64,000 nt of DNA from Trichaptum fuscoviolaceum (Eukaryota > Basidiomycota > Agaricomycetes > Hymenochaetales > Trichaptaceae), in contig CAJSYZ010000010.1 of the NCBI GenBank assembly GCA_910574455.1, positions 1,268,770 to 1,332,769 of the forward strand, written 5' to 3'. The translations under genes and the position numbers were made by a program. Shown piece after piece: positions 22,600 through 32,800 of the stretch. Below the pieces are notes generated by a model, which was not told where the DNA came from, made no database searches, and saw only the letters and a list, made by a program, of their open reading frames with translations. Within the stretch, counting starts at the first letter, position 1, and every line of letters begins with the position of its first letter.

Positions 22600-24292
22600 C
22601 AGAAACTCACAAAAATGCATATTGTAGAAATAGACAGTAGATATAACTTGTGATTGTGTACTAAACCTGAATGCTTTCATAAATGCGTCCTTACACTTAA
22701 TCCGAAAGATGAGGTGATTACAGAAATATAATAGATAGGCGAAATATAAGCACAAATACAGGATGGCAGGCACCTCAGCTCATATGATGCATCGTACTAT
22801 CATGGGACACCCTTTGCAAACGGGACCCCAGTTGAAAACAGGAATTTTTCGCACTCAACTTTCATTCTTGAAGCTTGAAAAAAAAATTCAGTGTACTGAT
22901 AGAAAGTATGTTAATCTTCTGAAGAAAGCCGGAAGTAAAAATATGCACAATATCAAAAGTTACATATTATATAGCGCTGTCAGGTTGTCCCCGACACGAG
23001 AGACTGTTGAAAGTATGGGAAGGTTTATAGTTTATAATGTTTAGGGATTATTGTGATTTTATTTTTTGAGAATAAACTAATTTTTTCGGGCTTGACACAG
23101 CTATCTACAAGTACTTAGGGGCTTAAGACTGAAGGAAAAGGGAAGGAAACGGGAAAGTACCCATAGCAAATACCGTAGAAAGGTGAAAGAAATTCTTAAT
23201 TTCAATATTAAATAAAATACGCAATAAAAGAAATAATAAAAAGCAAGTGAGATGAGCGGCAGACTGCAGAACTACTAGGATTGATCCGAAGATTGACGGC
23301 ATGTAATTGGACGGAAGTGATTAGAGATGCAGTGTTGCTTATCATCAAAGTGACAATCAGAGGCAACACATCCCTCTACTACGCTACACTTCATGTCAAG
23401 ATTATTCTTTACAGGAAATGTGCATTGAGGTTCCATTATATGCTTGTTATGCTTTGATGCAAGCATTTACAGCATTTTCATTTAATGATTACAGTACACC
23501 ATTTTCAACTTTTTTTTTCAAGCCCACCCAGAAAAGGTATGGTAGGAACTGGAGCCTACTGTTATGACCTAGAGTGGTTCCTTTGGTCTCGAGACCCTAA
23601 ATTGGACACAGACGACTAATTGGACACTATGAGCGGTGGTTCTCACTCTGAGAAGCACTTTACAAGTCAATTAAGCTATTCTACACATCAGAGCTAAAGA
23701 TAAACACATCATCTGAGAAGCACTTTACAAGAGGCCAAAAGTGGAGTGCTTCACAGGGGGATCCGCAGTTTTGATGAACAAAGGTTAAAACTATACAGTA
23801 CCAAGCCACTGGACCCTGATCTGACTAGGTCCGACCTGTACTGCTCACGTAAGTTGGGGTTCAGGGTCCCGCTCTAGTCGGGGTCCCGCATTGATAGAGC
23901 AGATGTTCGAGTCCAAGTGGTGGAAGAAATAAATAAAAGGGAATTGCTTGCAGGGCGCTTGTCCTAGCGGCCTGCAAACATACAGGCAAGTAATCTACGC
24001 AAAAAGGAAGAGAATCGGCGTCAAGAATAGTCCGCTTTTGGAGCAGACATGTTGGGGATCCGACTCAGTGTGATTGTAAAAGAAAATAAAAGAAAAAGAA
24101 AAAGAAATAAAGTGACCCACGGCAAACATAGGTAGCTGTCTGAAGTGAAGACAGGGTGTGTGAAGCTGTGTCCCTTCTTTAGAACACTGTTATTGCGCGT
24201 GACAGGTATTCAAGCCAGATTAGGTGTTTAATAGTTAAAAAGGTAACCCGTGAGAAATAAAGTCAGTCTGGCTTTGTTTAAGGGAAACAGCT
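22600..24292. other. AT-rich transposon-derived flank with no gene recognised
   Basis: The first 165 bp (to about 22764, ending CACAAATACAGGATG) are duplicated downstream of oxidoreductase copy 2 at 43320-43484. The rest is AT-rich without a plausible gene. At 23715-23752 it contains a third version of the hairpin seen in the island's LTRs, so an old LTR-like repeat lies here. A purine run (AAAGAAAAAGAAAAAG) sits near 24090. Confidence 0.5.
23715..23752. repeat. Hairpin cassette related to the LTR leader hairpin, third version
   Basis: 5' arm GAAGCACTTTAC, loop AAGAGGCCAAAA, 3' arm GTGGAGTGCTTC. A second 5' arm (GAAGCACTTTACAAGTCAA) lies about 60 bp to the left, the same arrangement as in both LTR families. 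No TG..CA LTR ends were recognised around it. Confidence 0.6.
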
Positions 24293-24300
24293 GTCTGAAC

Positions 24301-24890
24301 TAGTGTTGCTAAAGTTCAGTTCAGTTCAGTTCAGACCCCTTTTGGTCCGAACCCCGAACTGAACTGTTCAGATTTTCTGGCCTCAGCCTGAACCCTGAAC
24401 TGAACTCGAAGTTCAGTTCAGTTCAGTTCAGCCAGCCCAAATTCTGTCTGAACCCGGTTTGAACCCGGTTCAAGTATCTATTTTTAGAAAGCCTTAGTAC
24501 ATACCATATATGGAAATTCTGTAATATAATCACATCTGAACCAGGTTCAAACTGGGTTCAGACTCAGTTCAGCAATGAACCTTAGTACAATTAGTACATT
24601 TTACACATAGATTCTGCTTAATGTTGATAAGTTTCACTTTTAATTAACATTTTAAGTACTTTATAGTTGTCAAACTATAAGGTTTTTGATCTTGAAAGGG
24701 TGGGAAAGTTACCTGAAGTTCAGGGTTCGAACCCAGTTCAAACCAGGTTCAGCATTTCTCCGGAGGCCTGAACCCCGAACTGAACTCAAGTTCAAAATCT
24801 GAGATTTCTCTGAACCTGAACCTGAACCCGGTTCAGTTCGGAGTTTGAACCCGGTTCAGGCCTATCCTGAACCGAACTTTAGCAACACTA
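24301..24890. mobile_element. hAT-type MITE rich in GTTCAG hexamers
   Basis: TIRs begin TAGTGTTGCTAAAGTTC and match over about 24 bp with one mismatch. The perfect 8-bp target duplication GTCTGAAC lies at 24293-24300 and 24891-24898. TAGNG ends and an 8-bp TSD are hallmarks of the hAT superfamily. The 590-bp interior has no coding frame and is filled with GTTCAG/CTGAAC and GAACCCGGTTCA motifs in both orientations. An autonomous partner is not in this window. Confidence 0.88.
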
Positions 24891-24906
24891 GTCTGAACAG
24901 CCACTT

Positions 24907-25532
24907 GAGCCAGCCTTTCTGTGCTGCAGCGACACAGCTTTGTCACACAGTTTATCTGTCTACTTTGATGTCAGAAAGGCTGTCTTAATGGGCTGTCACA
25001 CACTGTGTCAGCCAAACTGTCTCATTGTAAGTCAGACACATGTGACAGCATAACTGTCTTCTTTGACTGACTCGCATTTGGACACCTGTGTTAGTCACTT
25101 CAGCTGACTTTGTTAGAAACAACAAGGCTACCTTTACTGCCTGTCTTTCTTACAGATAGTCTGTCCAGACAGCCCAGCTGTTTCAATTGTTAAGAGTGGG
25201 CTATCGAGTGGAGTACTGAGCAGGACAATAAGCAGGCTACTGCTGTCTGAAAGTAAAACAGCTGGGCTGTCTGGACAGACTATCTGTAAGAAAGACAGGC
25301 AGTAAAGGTAGCCTTGTTGTTTCTAACAAAGTCAGCTGAAGTGACTAACACAGGTGTCTGAATGCGAGTCAGTCAAAGAAGACAGTTATGCTGTCACATG
25401 TGTCTGACTTACAATGAGACAGTTTGGCTGACACAGTGTGTGACAGCCCATTAAGACAGCCTTTCTGACATCAAAGTAGACAGATAAACTGTGTGACAAA
25501 GCTGTGTCGCTGCAGCACAGAAAGGCTGGCTC
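24907..25532. repeat. Giant palindrome: 277-bp arms around a 72-bp centre
   Basis: Arms 24907-25183 and 25256-25532 are reverse complements with two mismatches that I could find (near 25077 and its partner near 25361). The centre is 25184-25255. The arms are rich in CTGTCT/AGACAG-like words and have no coding frame. The right arm stops at the base before the retrotransposon LTR begins (25533), so the palindrome may have been cut there. Confidence 0.9.
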
Positions 25533-26352
25533 TGTTACGACCGTCGGGAATTGTAGCAGGAAACAGTTTCGGGGAACTGGATTTCGCGACGTGAACCAGC
25601 TTTCGGGGAACTGGATTCGCAACCGGAAATGAGCGTGGGAATTCAGGCGGGGGAAATGCGCGGGATTCTATCCAGGCGCGTCGCGGGATTCTCAAGGCCA
25701 GCTAGGACTCTTCACTGCTTTGAACGTCAGGTAAGCGGATCCCTAAGGAAGCACTCCACAAGTAAGTATTGCGCAACTAACTACACAGGAGAAAAGAGAG
25801 AGATCGCACCTAAGGAAGCACTCCACAAGAGGTCAAAAGTGGGGTGCTCCTTACGATGCCTACAGCTATTTATCTACTTTGTAAAGACTGTATAGTTAAT
25901 CTACGCTAAGTGTCCTTGCGCAATGCGCACCTATCTACTACAAACGATACATGCTACGACCGCACTGCTAGGCATGTCTATCCCGTCTCTCCAGATGGCT
26001 ACGGCCTGTCCGTGGACGTCAGCGTCCGGTCCGGGGCCGCGACTAGCCAGACTAGGTATGCCAGACTGTTGCAGGTCGTCACCTTGAGGTACTAGCGGAT
26101 TAATGAGCGTATGTTAATAAGTGAATGTACGTGTGCCGTGGCGGGTTGTCGTAAATGAGTGTGTGTATGCGTGCATGGTTGCCGGGACGGTGGTGCGGGA
26201 TAAGTTACGTGAGCATGGGATCGTGCGATTCGGGAATGAGGTTTCGCGCCGGGAATCCAATGGCGGGATTCTCCCCGCGGGATTGTCTGCTCATGTCGGG
26301 ATCCTTGGCGGGAAAGTGCGGGAAATGAGAAAAGGAGCCCGGGATCTCGACA
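25533..26352 (-). repeat. 3' LTR of the chromovirus (LTR1 family)
   Basis: 820 bp; on the plus strand it begins TGTTACGACC and ends GATCTCGACA. It shares diagnostic bases with the 5' LTR at 35572 over most of its length (CGTCAGGTAAGC, AGTTACGTGAGC), but its first roughly 140 bp differ and in places resemble the solo LTR at 37399. Contains the leader hairpin (25812-25852) and, on the minus strand, a TATA-like AGTAGATAAATA (25867-25878). Confidence 0.9.
25812..25852 (-). promoter_or_regulatory. Conserved LTR hairpin, LTR1 version
   Basis: On the plus strand: arm AAGGAAGCACTCCAC, 12-nt loop AAGAGGTCAAAA, arm GTGGGGTGCTCCTT. It sits about 15 bp downstream (minus-strand sense) of the TATA-like AGTAGATAAATA and so probably near the start of the element's RNA. 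The 5' arm sequence is repeated unpaired about 60 bp away. Recurs in the other LTR1 copies, for example 35849-35889. Confidence 0.65.
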
Positions 26353-26575
26353 TTACCCCCCTCCAAAGGCGCAACTCCGGGGCGCCAAGCTTGAATCTTG
26401 CTCAGGTCACAGAGCTCGATAGCGTTGACTTCCTGAGGGGCGTCCGGGTGTTTTCGATAGAAACTGCGAATTTTAGCCTTTGCATTACCCATATCCTTTG
26501 CGGGAATCCATGTATCTTCCGCGCTCGAATATCCCTTCCATCGTACCAAATATTCAAACCTCCGTCTAAACCGTC
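26353..26575 (-). pseudogene. Chromodomain end of the chromovirus Pol, severed from the rest
   Basis: Minus-strand frame encoding VRWKGYSSAEDTWIPAKDM, the chromodomain core that targets integration to modified chromatin, then the family-typical ending APLEGG over the polypurine tract. It is separated from the GPY/F end of Pol (29889) by the LTR2 insertion. The target duplication CCGTC at 26571-26575 and 29889-29893 proves the two parts were contiguous. Confidence 0.9.
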
Positions 26576-27196
26576 TGTTACGACCTGGGGGGAACCTGGG
26601 GGCCGGGGCGCGTTAGCGGCTTCCGGGGCGAGGCCTGGGAGAGCGCGCGGCAGCGGAGAAGGCGAAGGGGAACCGTTACGGACGCTACAACGCCAACGGA
26701 GTCGCGCGGGGAGCGGGGCTACGGGGGCGAGACGCAAGGGGGCTCAAGGTGAGGACGGGACGGAGTCAGAGTCGAGGCTGGGAAGGCAGAGTCGAGGCGC
26801 GGGGAGACAGAGTCGAGACGCGGGGAAATGCAAAGCGGGATTCTGGCGGGAATCTGGATTCACGCGGGAATCTGGATTCGTGCGGGAATCTGGATTCGTG
26901 CGGAGATCGCAGAGCGGGAATCGTTCGGGACTTTGGCGGGAATCGCAGAGCGGGATTCGGGCGGGAATCTCAGAGCGGGATTCTGGGCAGGACTCAGAGC
27001 GGGATTCGCAGAGCGGGATCCGGGACAAGACAGAGACAAGAGAGCCAGAGAGCAGGCGTGCTCAGGACGGGAGCAGAGAGCTCAGGATAACCGGGATCTC
27101 AAGGCAACACTTCTGTATCAGGAGGAGGTTCCCTAAGGAAGCACTCGACAAGTCAGCATTGTAAAACTACACTAGAGACAAGACAGAAACACACCT

Positions 27197-27236
27197 AAGG
27201 AAGCACTTGACAAGAGGACAAAAGTGAGTGCTCCTT
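27197..27236 (-). promoter_or_regulatory. Conserved LTR hairpin, LTR2 version
   Basis: Arm AAGGAAGCACTTGAC, loop AAGAGGACAAAA, arm GTGAGTGCTCCTT on the plus strand, followed at 27251-27262 by TATTTATCTACT (minus-strand AGTAGATAAATA). Same order and near-identical loop as LTR1, although the surrounding LTR sequence differs. Confidence 0.65.
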
Positions 27237-27877
27237 ACGGTGGCGACAGGTATTTATCTACTGGGCAGAATCTACAGGGAACGGGCATGCACAAACGCGC
27301 AACTAACTAGTTACACAATCTTGCAGGCGAAGGCCGCGCATACAGTGACGTGAATCCGGGATTCGGGATTTGGTGCGGGAACATCTGGGCAAGATCTTAA
27401 GGGAACGAGCGTGAAGCATGGTCAAGTGAAACAAAGAGAACTAAAGGAATGTAATTGTGCGCGAGGTATCAAGCTGGCGCACAGGCAGCGGGGTAACGAG
27501 CGTGGGGGGCGGATGTAATGCATACATCGTCTCGGGATAAGTTGCAGGCAACTTCTGGCGTGGATCAGGGTCGCGGGAGATCGACAGGGACCAACTTCGA
27601 AGAAGCCGGTGCTTCGATGTCGTAACAAAGCCTAATCGCAAGGCGCGCGCGGGGCAGGGCGACTAAGGACGGGGTTCGAGTCCTTGCGGACAATGAGATC
27701 ACTCCCGCACACGGGGTGGCGGGAATGTGGTCTACGGGCCGGGACAGGACGCTACTAACGAGACTAGTTGGCTGGCACGTGCGTGGCCAGACCAATCACC
27801 TGGGGCTATCTCAAGACGAGGTTAGCATCGAGGAGCGGGGAGGCTAAGGGGTTTCCCTTGGACAACGGGAAACTCGC

Positions 27878-28695
27878 TGTTACGACCGTCGGGAATTGTA
27901 GCGGGAAACAGTTTCGGGAAACTGGAATTCGCGACAAGAACCCGCGTTCGGGAATCTGGATTCGCAACTGGGAACGAGCGCGGGAATTCGGGCGGGAAAC
28001 ACGCGGGATTCTATCCAGGCGCGTCGCGGGATTCTCAAGGCCAGCTAGGACTCTTCACTGCTTTGAACGTCAAGTAAGCGGATCCCTAAGGAAGCACTCC
28101 ACAAGTAAGTATTGCGCAACTAACTACACAGGAGAAAAGAGAGAGATCGCACCTAAGGAAGCACTCCACAAGAGGTCAAAAGTGGGGTGCTCCTTACGAT
28201 GCCTACAGCTATTTATCTACTTCGTAAAGACTGTATAGTTAATCTACGCTAAGTGTCCTTGCGCAATGCGCACCTATCTACTACAAACGATATATGCTAC
28301 GACCGCAATGCTAGGCATGTCCATCCCGTCTCTCCAGATGGCTACGGCCTGTCCGTGGACGTCAGCGTCCGGTCCGGGGCCGCGACTAGCCAGACTAGGT
28401 ATGCCAGGCTGTTGCAGGTCGTCACCTTGAGGTACTAGCGGATTAATGAGCGTATGTTGATAAGTGAATGTACGTGTGCCGTGGCGGGTCGTCGTAAATG
28501 AGTGTGTGTACGCGTGCATGGTTGCCGGGACGGTGGTGCGGGATAAGTCACGTGAGCATGGGATCGTGCGATTCGGGAATGAGGTTTCGCGCGGGGAATC
28601 TAATGGCGGGATTCTCCCCGCGGGATTGTCTGCTCATGTCGGGATCCTTGGCGGGAAAGTGCGGGAAATGAGAAAAGGAGCCTGGGATCTCGACA
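27878..28695 (-). mobile_element. Solo LTR1 nested in LTR2
   Basis: 818 bp, TGTTACGACC...GATCTCGACA, flanked by a perfect 5-bp duplication CTCGC at 27873-27877 and 28696-28700. No internal region, so this is a solo LTR left by LTR-LTR recombination. Confidence 0.93.
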
Positions 28696-29463
28696 CTCGC
28701 GCGATTCGCGACGGGCTCATGCAGGGAATCTGGTTCGGGTTTCAACCGGGAATCGAGTTCGGGTTTCGACTGGGAATCGAGTTCGGGTTTCGGCCGGGAA
28801 TCGTAGCGGGAATCTTTCGGGAATCAGAGCGGGAACTTAGCTGGGGTTGCGATGGGAATCGCGGCGGGATTGAAGGCGGGAATCCTGCGGGGGATTTGCG
28901 CAGGGATTCGAGACGGGACGCGAGGCGGGAAACGAGCGGGTTTTCGACTGGGATCGTGCGGGGGAAAGGAGCGGGATTCCAACCGGGAAGCGAGCGGGGT
29001 TTCTACCGGGAATGAACGGGGGAGTCTGGCGGGACTCTAGTCGGGAAACGAGCGGGGGGAGTTTGGCGGGACTCCAACCGGGACGAGTGGGGGAGTCTTG
29101 ACAGGACTCCAACCGTGAACGAGCGTGGGTTGCGGGATTGTCAGAGGGGACGCTTGACAGCGTTCGCGGCGAGGCGGGATTCCTGGCGGGGCAGGCTGTG
29201 GATGAACAAGGGCAGGTCGAGAGGCACAGGATGTCGAAGGGGTTAGCTAGGGCACCGTGGCAGGACGAGCGCAGGGCAGGGTTCGTGACCGGGCAGGATT
29301 GCGGGACAGCAATCCTTGACCGCTGTCGTGTTGGCTTACTCAAGGCCAGACAGAGGTCGGCTTTGGACGCAGTGGATCAATCTCCTAACTGCACTTCATG
29401 ACTGTGGACGCGAGGCCGGGATCTGGTATCCGGGCATAGTCGAGAACCTACGAGGTCTGGGAT

Positions 29464-29515
29464 AGCTATGGCTATGGCTATGGCTGTGGCAGGCTATGGC
29501 TATGGCTGTGGCTAT
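29464..29515. repeat. GCTATG/GCTGTG hexanucleotide repeat in LTR2
   Basis: About eight hexamer units, interrupted once by GCAG. A shorter version is present in the second LTR2 copy near 39746-39775. Confidence 0.8.
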
Positions 29516-29855
29516 GGTGAGTGACTTCGGGACTATGGCGAGGTACGGGGTTCACTGGAGCGGGGAACAGAGCATGACGGGAGCGGGGAGCGAGCGGGGG
29601 ATCATCCTAGAGTCGGGGGAACGACGAGGCGGGCTAGGGATGGATCAAGACACGGGGACGAGGCGGGGGACTGACGAGGAGACGTGGGCGAGGACAAGCA
29701 GGGGCGAGGAGGTCATAGCGGGGCGGAACTCTTAGCAGGAGAATGCATGGCGAAGCAGAGGTTCTTCTGGGATCAGAGAGCGGGGGATCCTTTCGGGATC
29801 TTAGCCAAGGTCGCGATTTCGGGTTTCAGTATACCGGGTTCTGTTCGGGATTGCT

Positions 29856-32800
29856 TTAGACATGTTGGGGTCCTGGGGGATCCCGACACCGTCTAGCATC
29901 CAGTACCTCTTCCACCTCGTACTCCAGATCTCCTTCTACTTCGACTGGGGGCGGCGGGGGTTGCGTTCGACCGGGAATGTCGTCTTCGTGGTATGGCGAG
30001 AGCAGCGATACGTGAAATACGGGATGAATCTTCAGCGACGCGGGGAGTTCGAGTTCGTAGGTGAGGTCACTTAGCTTTGCCTTCACTTTATACGGCCCTA
30101 GTCGTTTCGGTAATAATTTGCGCGCTCCTGGTCGCCAAACGTTCGTCGCCTCGAGCCATACTTTATCCCCGACTGCGTACTGCGGGGCCTCGTTCCTGGC
30201 CTGATCATAGTGCTGCTTCATGCGCTCTGCCGCAACCTCCAAAGCCGCTCTTGCCTCTTCCTGTGCCTGCTGAAGCTCCTGTAGTCGTGCGTCCGCGGCG
30301 GGGACTGTGGACAGGCCGTCGCTCGGGGCAATCGTGAATTCGGGATTGTAGCCGTAGACAAGCGCGAACGGGGATTGTCGTGTTGCCGCGTGCGCTTTTG
30401 TGTTGTGCGCGAACTCTGCCATTGGGAGTAATCCGGCCCAGTTTTCTTGTCGTGTATCTATGAAAGCCCGTAAATATTGTTCCAGTTCTTGGTTTACCCT
30501 TTCGGTTTGCCCATCCGTCTGCGGGTGATACGCCGTCGACGTGGTACCCTTGATACCGAGTCGGGAAAAGAGGGCTTTCATGAACTGTGCGACAAACTGT
30601 GGTCCTCGGTCGGATATGATCTGGCGGGGGGTTCCGTGCAGCTTCCAGACGTGTTGCAGGAATAGTTCTGCAGTTTCCGGTGCATCGATGTCAGACGTGG
30701 TCGGGATAAAATGCGCTTGCTTGGTGAGACGGTCGACCACCACGAAAATTGCGTTGTAATCCTCGGATCGGGGGAGCTGGGTGATGAAGTCGCACGAAAT
30801 CGCCTGCCAGGGGCCCTGCGGGATTTCGTTCGGCTGCAGGAGTCCTACCGGGCGTTGGGATCGGTTCTTCGTGCGTGCGCAGGTATCGCATCCCGAAACG
30901 TATCGTTCTACGAAGTTAGACATCCCGGGCCACCAGTAGTTGCGGCTTACCATCTCAAACGTTTTCCAACGTCCAGGATGTCCGGCGGGGAGACTGTCGT
31001 GGTAGGTCTTCACCACGTCCCGGCGAATGGTCTCATCTTTCGGGACGTAAACCTTACCCTGGTACAGGATGAGGCCTTCTTCGGTGCTCCAGTCCTCAAG
31101 TTCCTTGGTCAGGACTCGGGGCGCCTTGGACTTGACCAACTCGATCGCATCCACCAGCTCGTCTTCATACTGATCTGACTTACGAATGCGTCGTAGGAGG
31201 GCCTGATCCCCGTGTACCTGCGTCATTCCCCGACAAATTGCCTTCAGCCGAAACATTTCGGGGGTCAAGAGGGTCCGTCCCGTGTTGTCTTCGCCTTCTG
31301 GTTGAAGATCGACGCGTCGTGACATGGCGTCGGGTTTGCCCCCGAGTTGCCCTGGGCGATGGCGAATCGTAAAGTCGAAGCGGGTGAGGAACAGACTCCA
31401 CCGGGCTTGGCGTCGCGTCAGTGTTCGGGATTCAGAGAAATATAGCAGATTCTTGTGGTCAGACACGATATCGAGTTTATGACTCGCACCTTCGAGATAA
31501 TGTCGCCACTCGTCAAGGGCTCTAATAATCGCGAGTAGCTCCTTGTCATAAATCTCGTAGTTGCGTTCCGCATCGTTGAGGGATTTCGAGAAAAAGGCGA
31601 CCGGATGTATCCGCCCGTCGTCGCCTTCCTGGGACAAGACCGCGCCGGTCGCGAAATCAGAGGCGTCGCATTCCACGATGAATTGTCGCGACATGTCTGG
31701 CATCATCAGGACGGGGGCGGTCGTGAACGTGCGCTTGAGATAGTCAAAGGCGAACTGCTGGTTTTCCGTCCAGAGCCAGCGAACATCCTTCTTCAGCAGC
31801 GTCGTGAGCGGTTTGACGATGTGCGAGAAATCCCGAATAAAGCGTCGATAGAAATTCGCGAACCCGAGGAAGGCTTGAATGTCTTTCACCTTTTTCGGGG
31901 TAGGCCAGTCGAGGACTGCCTGTACTTTGGCGGGATCCATCGCCACCTTTCCCTGCGAAATAATCATCCCGAGATACTCGATGGAAGTCTGTTTGAATTT
32001 GCACTTTTCGGGTTTACAGAACAAGTCGTTTTCGCGCAGCCGCTTAAGGACTTCCCGTACGTGTTCATCGTGCTGCGATTCATCTTCGGAAAAGATTAGC
32101 AAGTCGTCAAGATAGATGATCACGTATACTCCAATGAGGTCCTTGAAGATATCGTTCATCATGTGCTGGAAGGTCGCCGGGGCATTCGTGAGCCCGAATG
32201 TCATCACCGTTGGTTCGAAATGTCCTGCCTGAGTCCGAAATGCGGCCTTCCACTCGTCGCCTTGCTTCAGTCGCACGTTGTGGTAGCCCCATCGCAAATC
32301 TAACGTCGTGAAAACCTTCGCCTTTTGCAGTGCGTCTACGAGTTCCATCGTGAGGGGAAGCGGGTATCGATTCTTGACCGTGATATCGTTCAATCGTCGG
32401 TAATCGACTACCATGCGCAAGGTTCCGTCCTTTTTCTTGATAAAGAAGACGGGAGCCGCTGCAGGGGATTTCGAAGGTCGTATGTACCCTTTGCGCAGGT
32501 TTTCGTCAATGAATTCGCGAAGGGCGTCGCGTTCGGTCGGGGCCAAGGGATAGATTTTGCTGTACGGGGGAACCTTCCCGGGTTCTAAATCTATGGCGTG
32601 GTCATACGGCTTGCGCAGTGGAAGCCTTTCGGATTCAACTTTCGAAAAAACGTCGGCAAACTCACGGAATTCGGGGGGAACTAGTTCTTCGAAGGTTTTC
32701 TCGCCTTCCTTCACCGCTGACTTCTCAGCGATGGCCTGGGAGTGAGTGTACGAGGCGGCAATTTTGTACGCAAAATGGTCGTCCGTCGTGACGAAGTAGG

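Larger units (their letters stand above)
26576..29888 (-). mobile_element. Solo LTR of a second family (LTR2), inserted in the chromodomain, carrying a nested solo LTR1
   Basis: Begins TGTTACGACCTGGGG and ends GGGATCCCGACA on the plus strand, flanked by the 5-bp duplication CCGTC (26571-26575, 29889-29893). Without the nested LTR (27878-28695) and its CTCGC duplication it is about 2.5 kb, long for an LTR. It shares termini and the hairpin/TATA cassette with LTR1 but little else. The interior has dense GGGAATC/GGGATTC words, a degenerate tandem array (CGGGAATCTGGATTC units, 26850-27010) and a GCTATG hexamer run (29464-29515). No protein gene was recognised. Confidence 0.88.

Noticed and set aside
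23890..23920. Another tRNA-like GTTCGAGTCC string
   Set aside because: Flanking sequence does not make a cloverleaf and no box A could be placed at the right distance.
24301..24890. CRISPR-like array of GTTCAG repeats
   Set aside because: Repeats are 6 bp, in both orientations, without uniform spacers, and lie inside a MITE in a eukaryotic genome.
25910..26095. A 61-codon frame starting MSLRNAHLSTT that recurs in several LTR copies
   Set aside because: It starts with GTG, lies inside the LTR on the strand opposite to the element's sense strand, and is conserved only because the LTR copies are near-identical.
27655..27700. tRNA-like T-arm string GGGGTTCGAGTCC
   Set aside because: No D-arm, anticodon arm or acceptor stem can be folded around it, and it is part of LTR2.
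26576..29888. Interpreting LTR2 as the 3' LTR of the chromovirus
   Set aside because: The rest of the chromodomain and the polypurine tract lie beyond it, and CCGTC duplications flank it, so it is an insertion.
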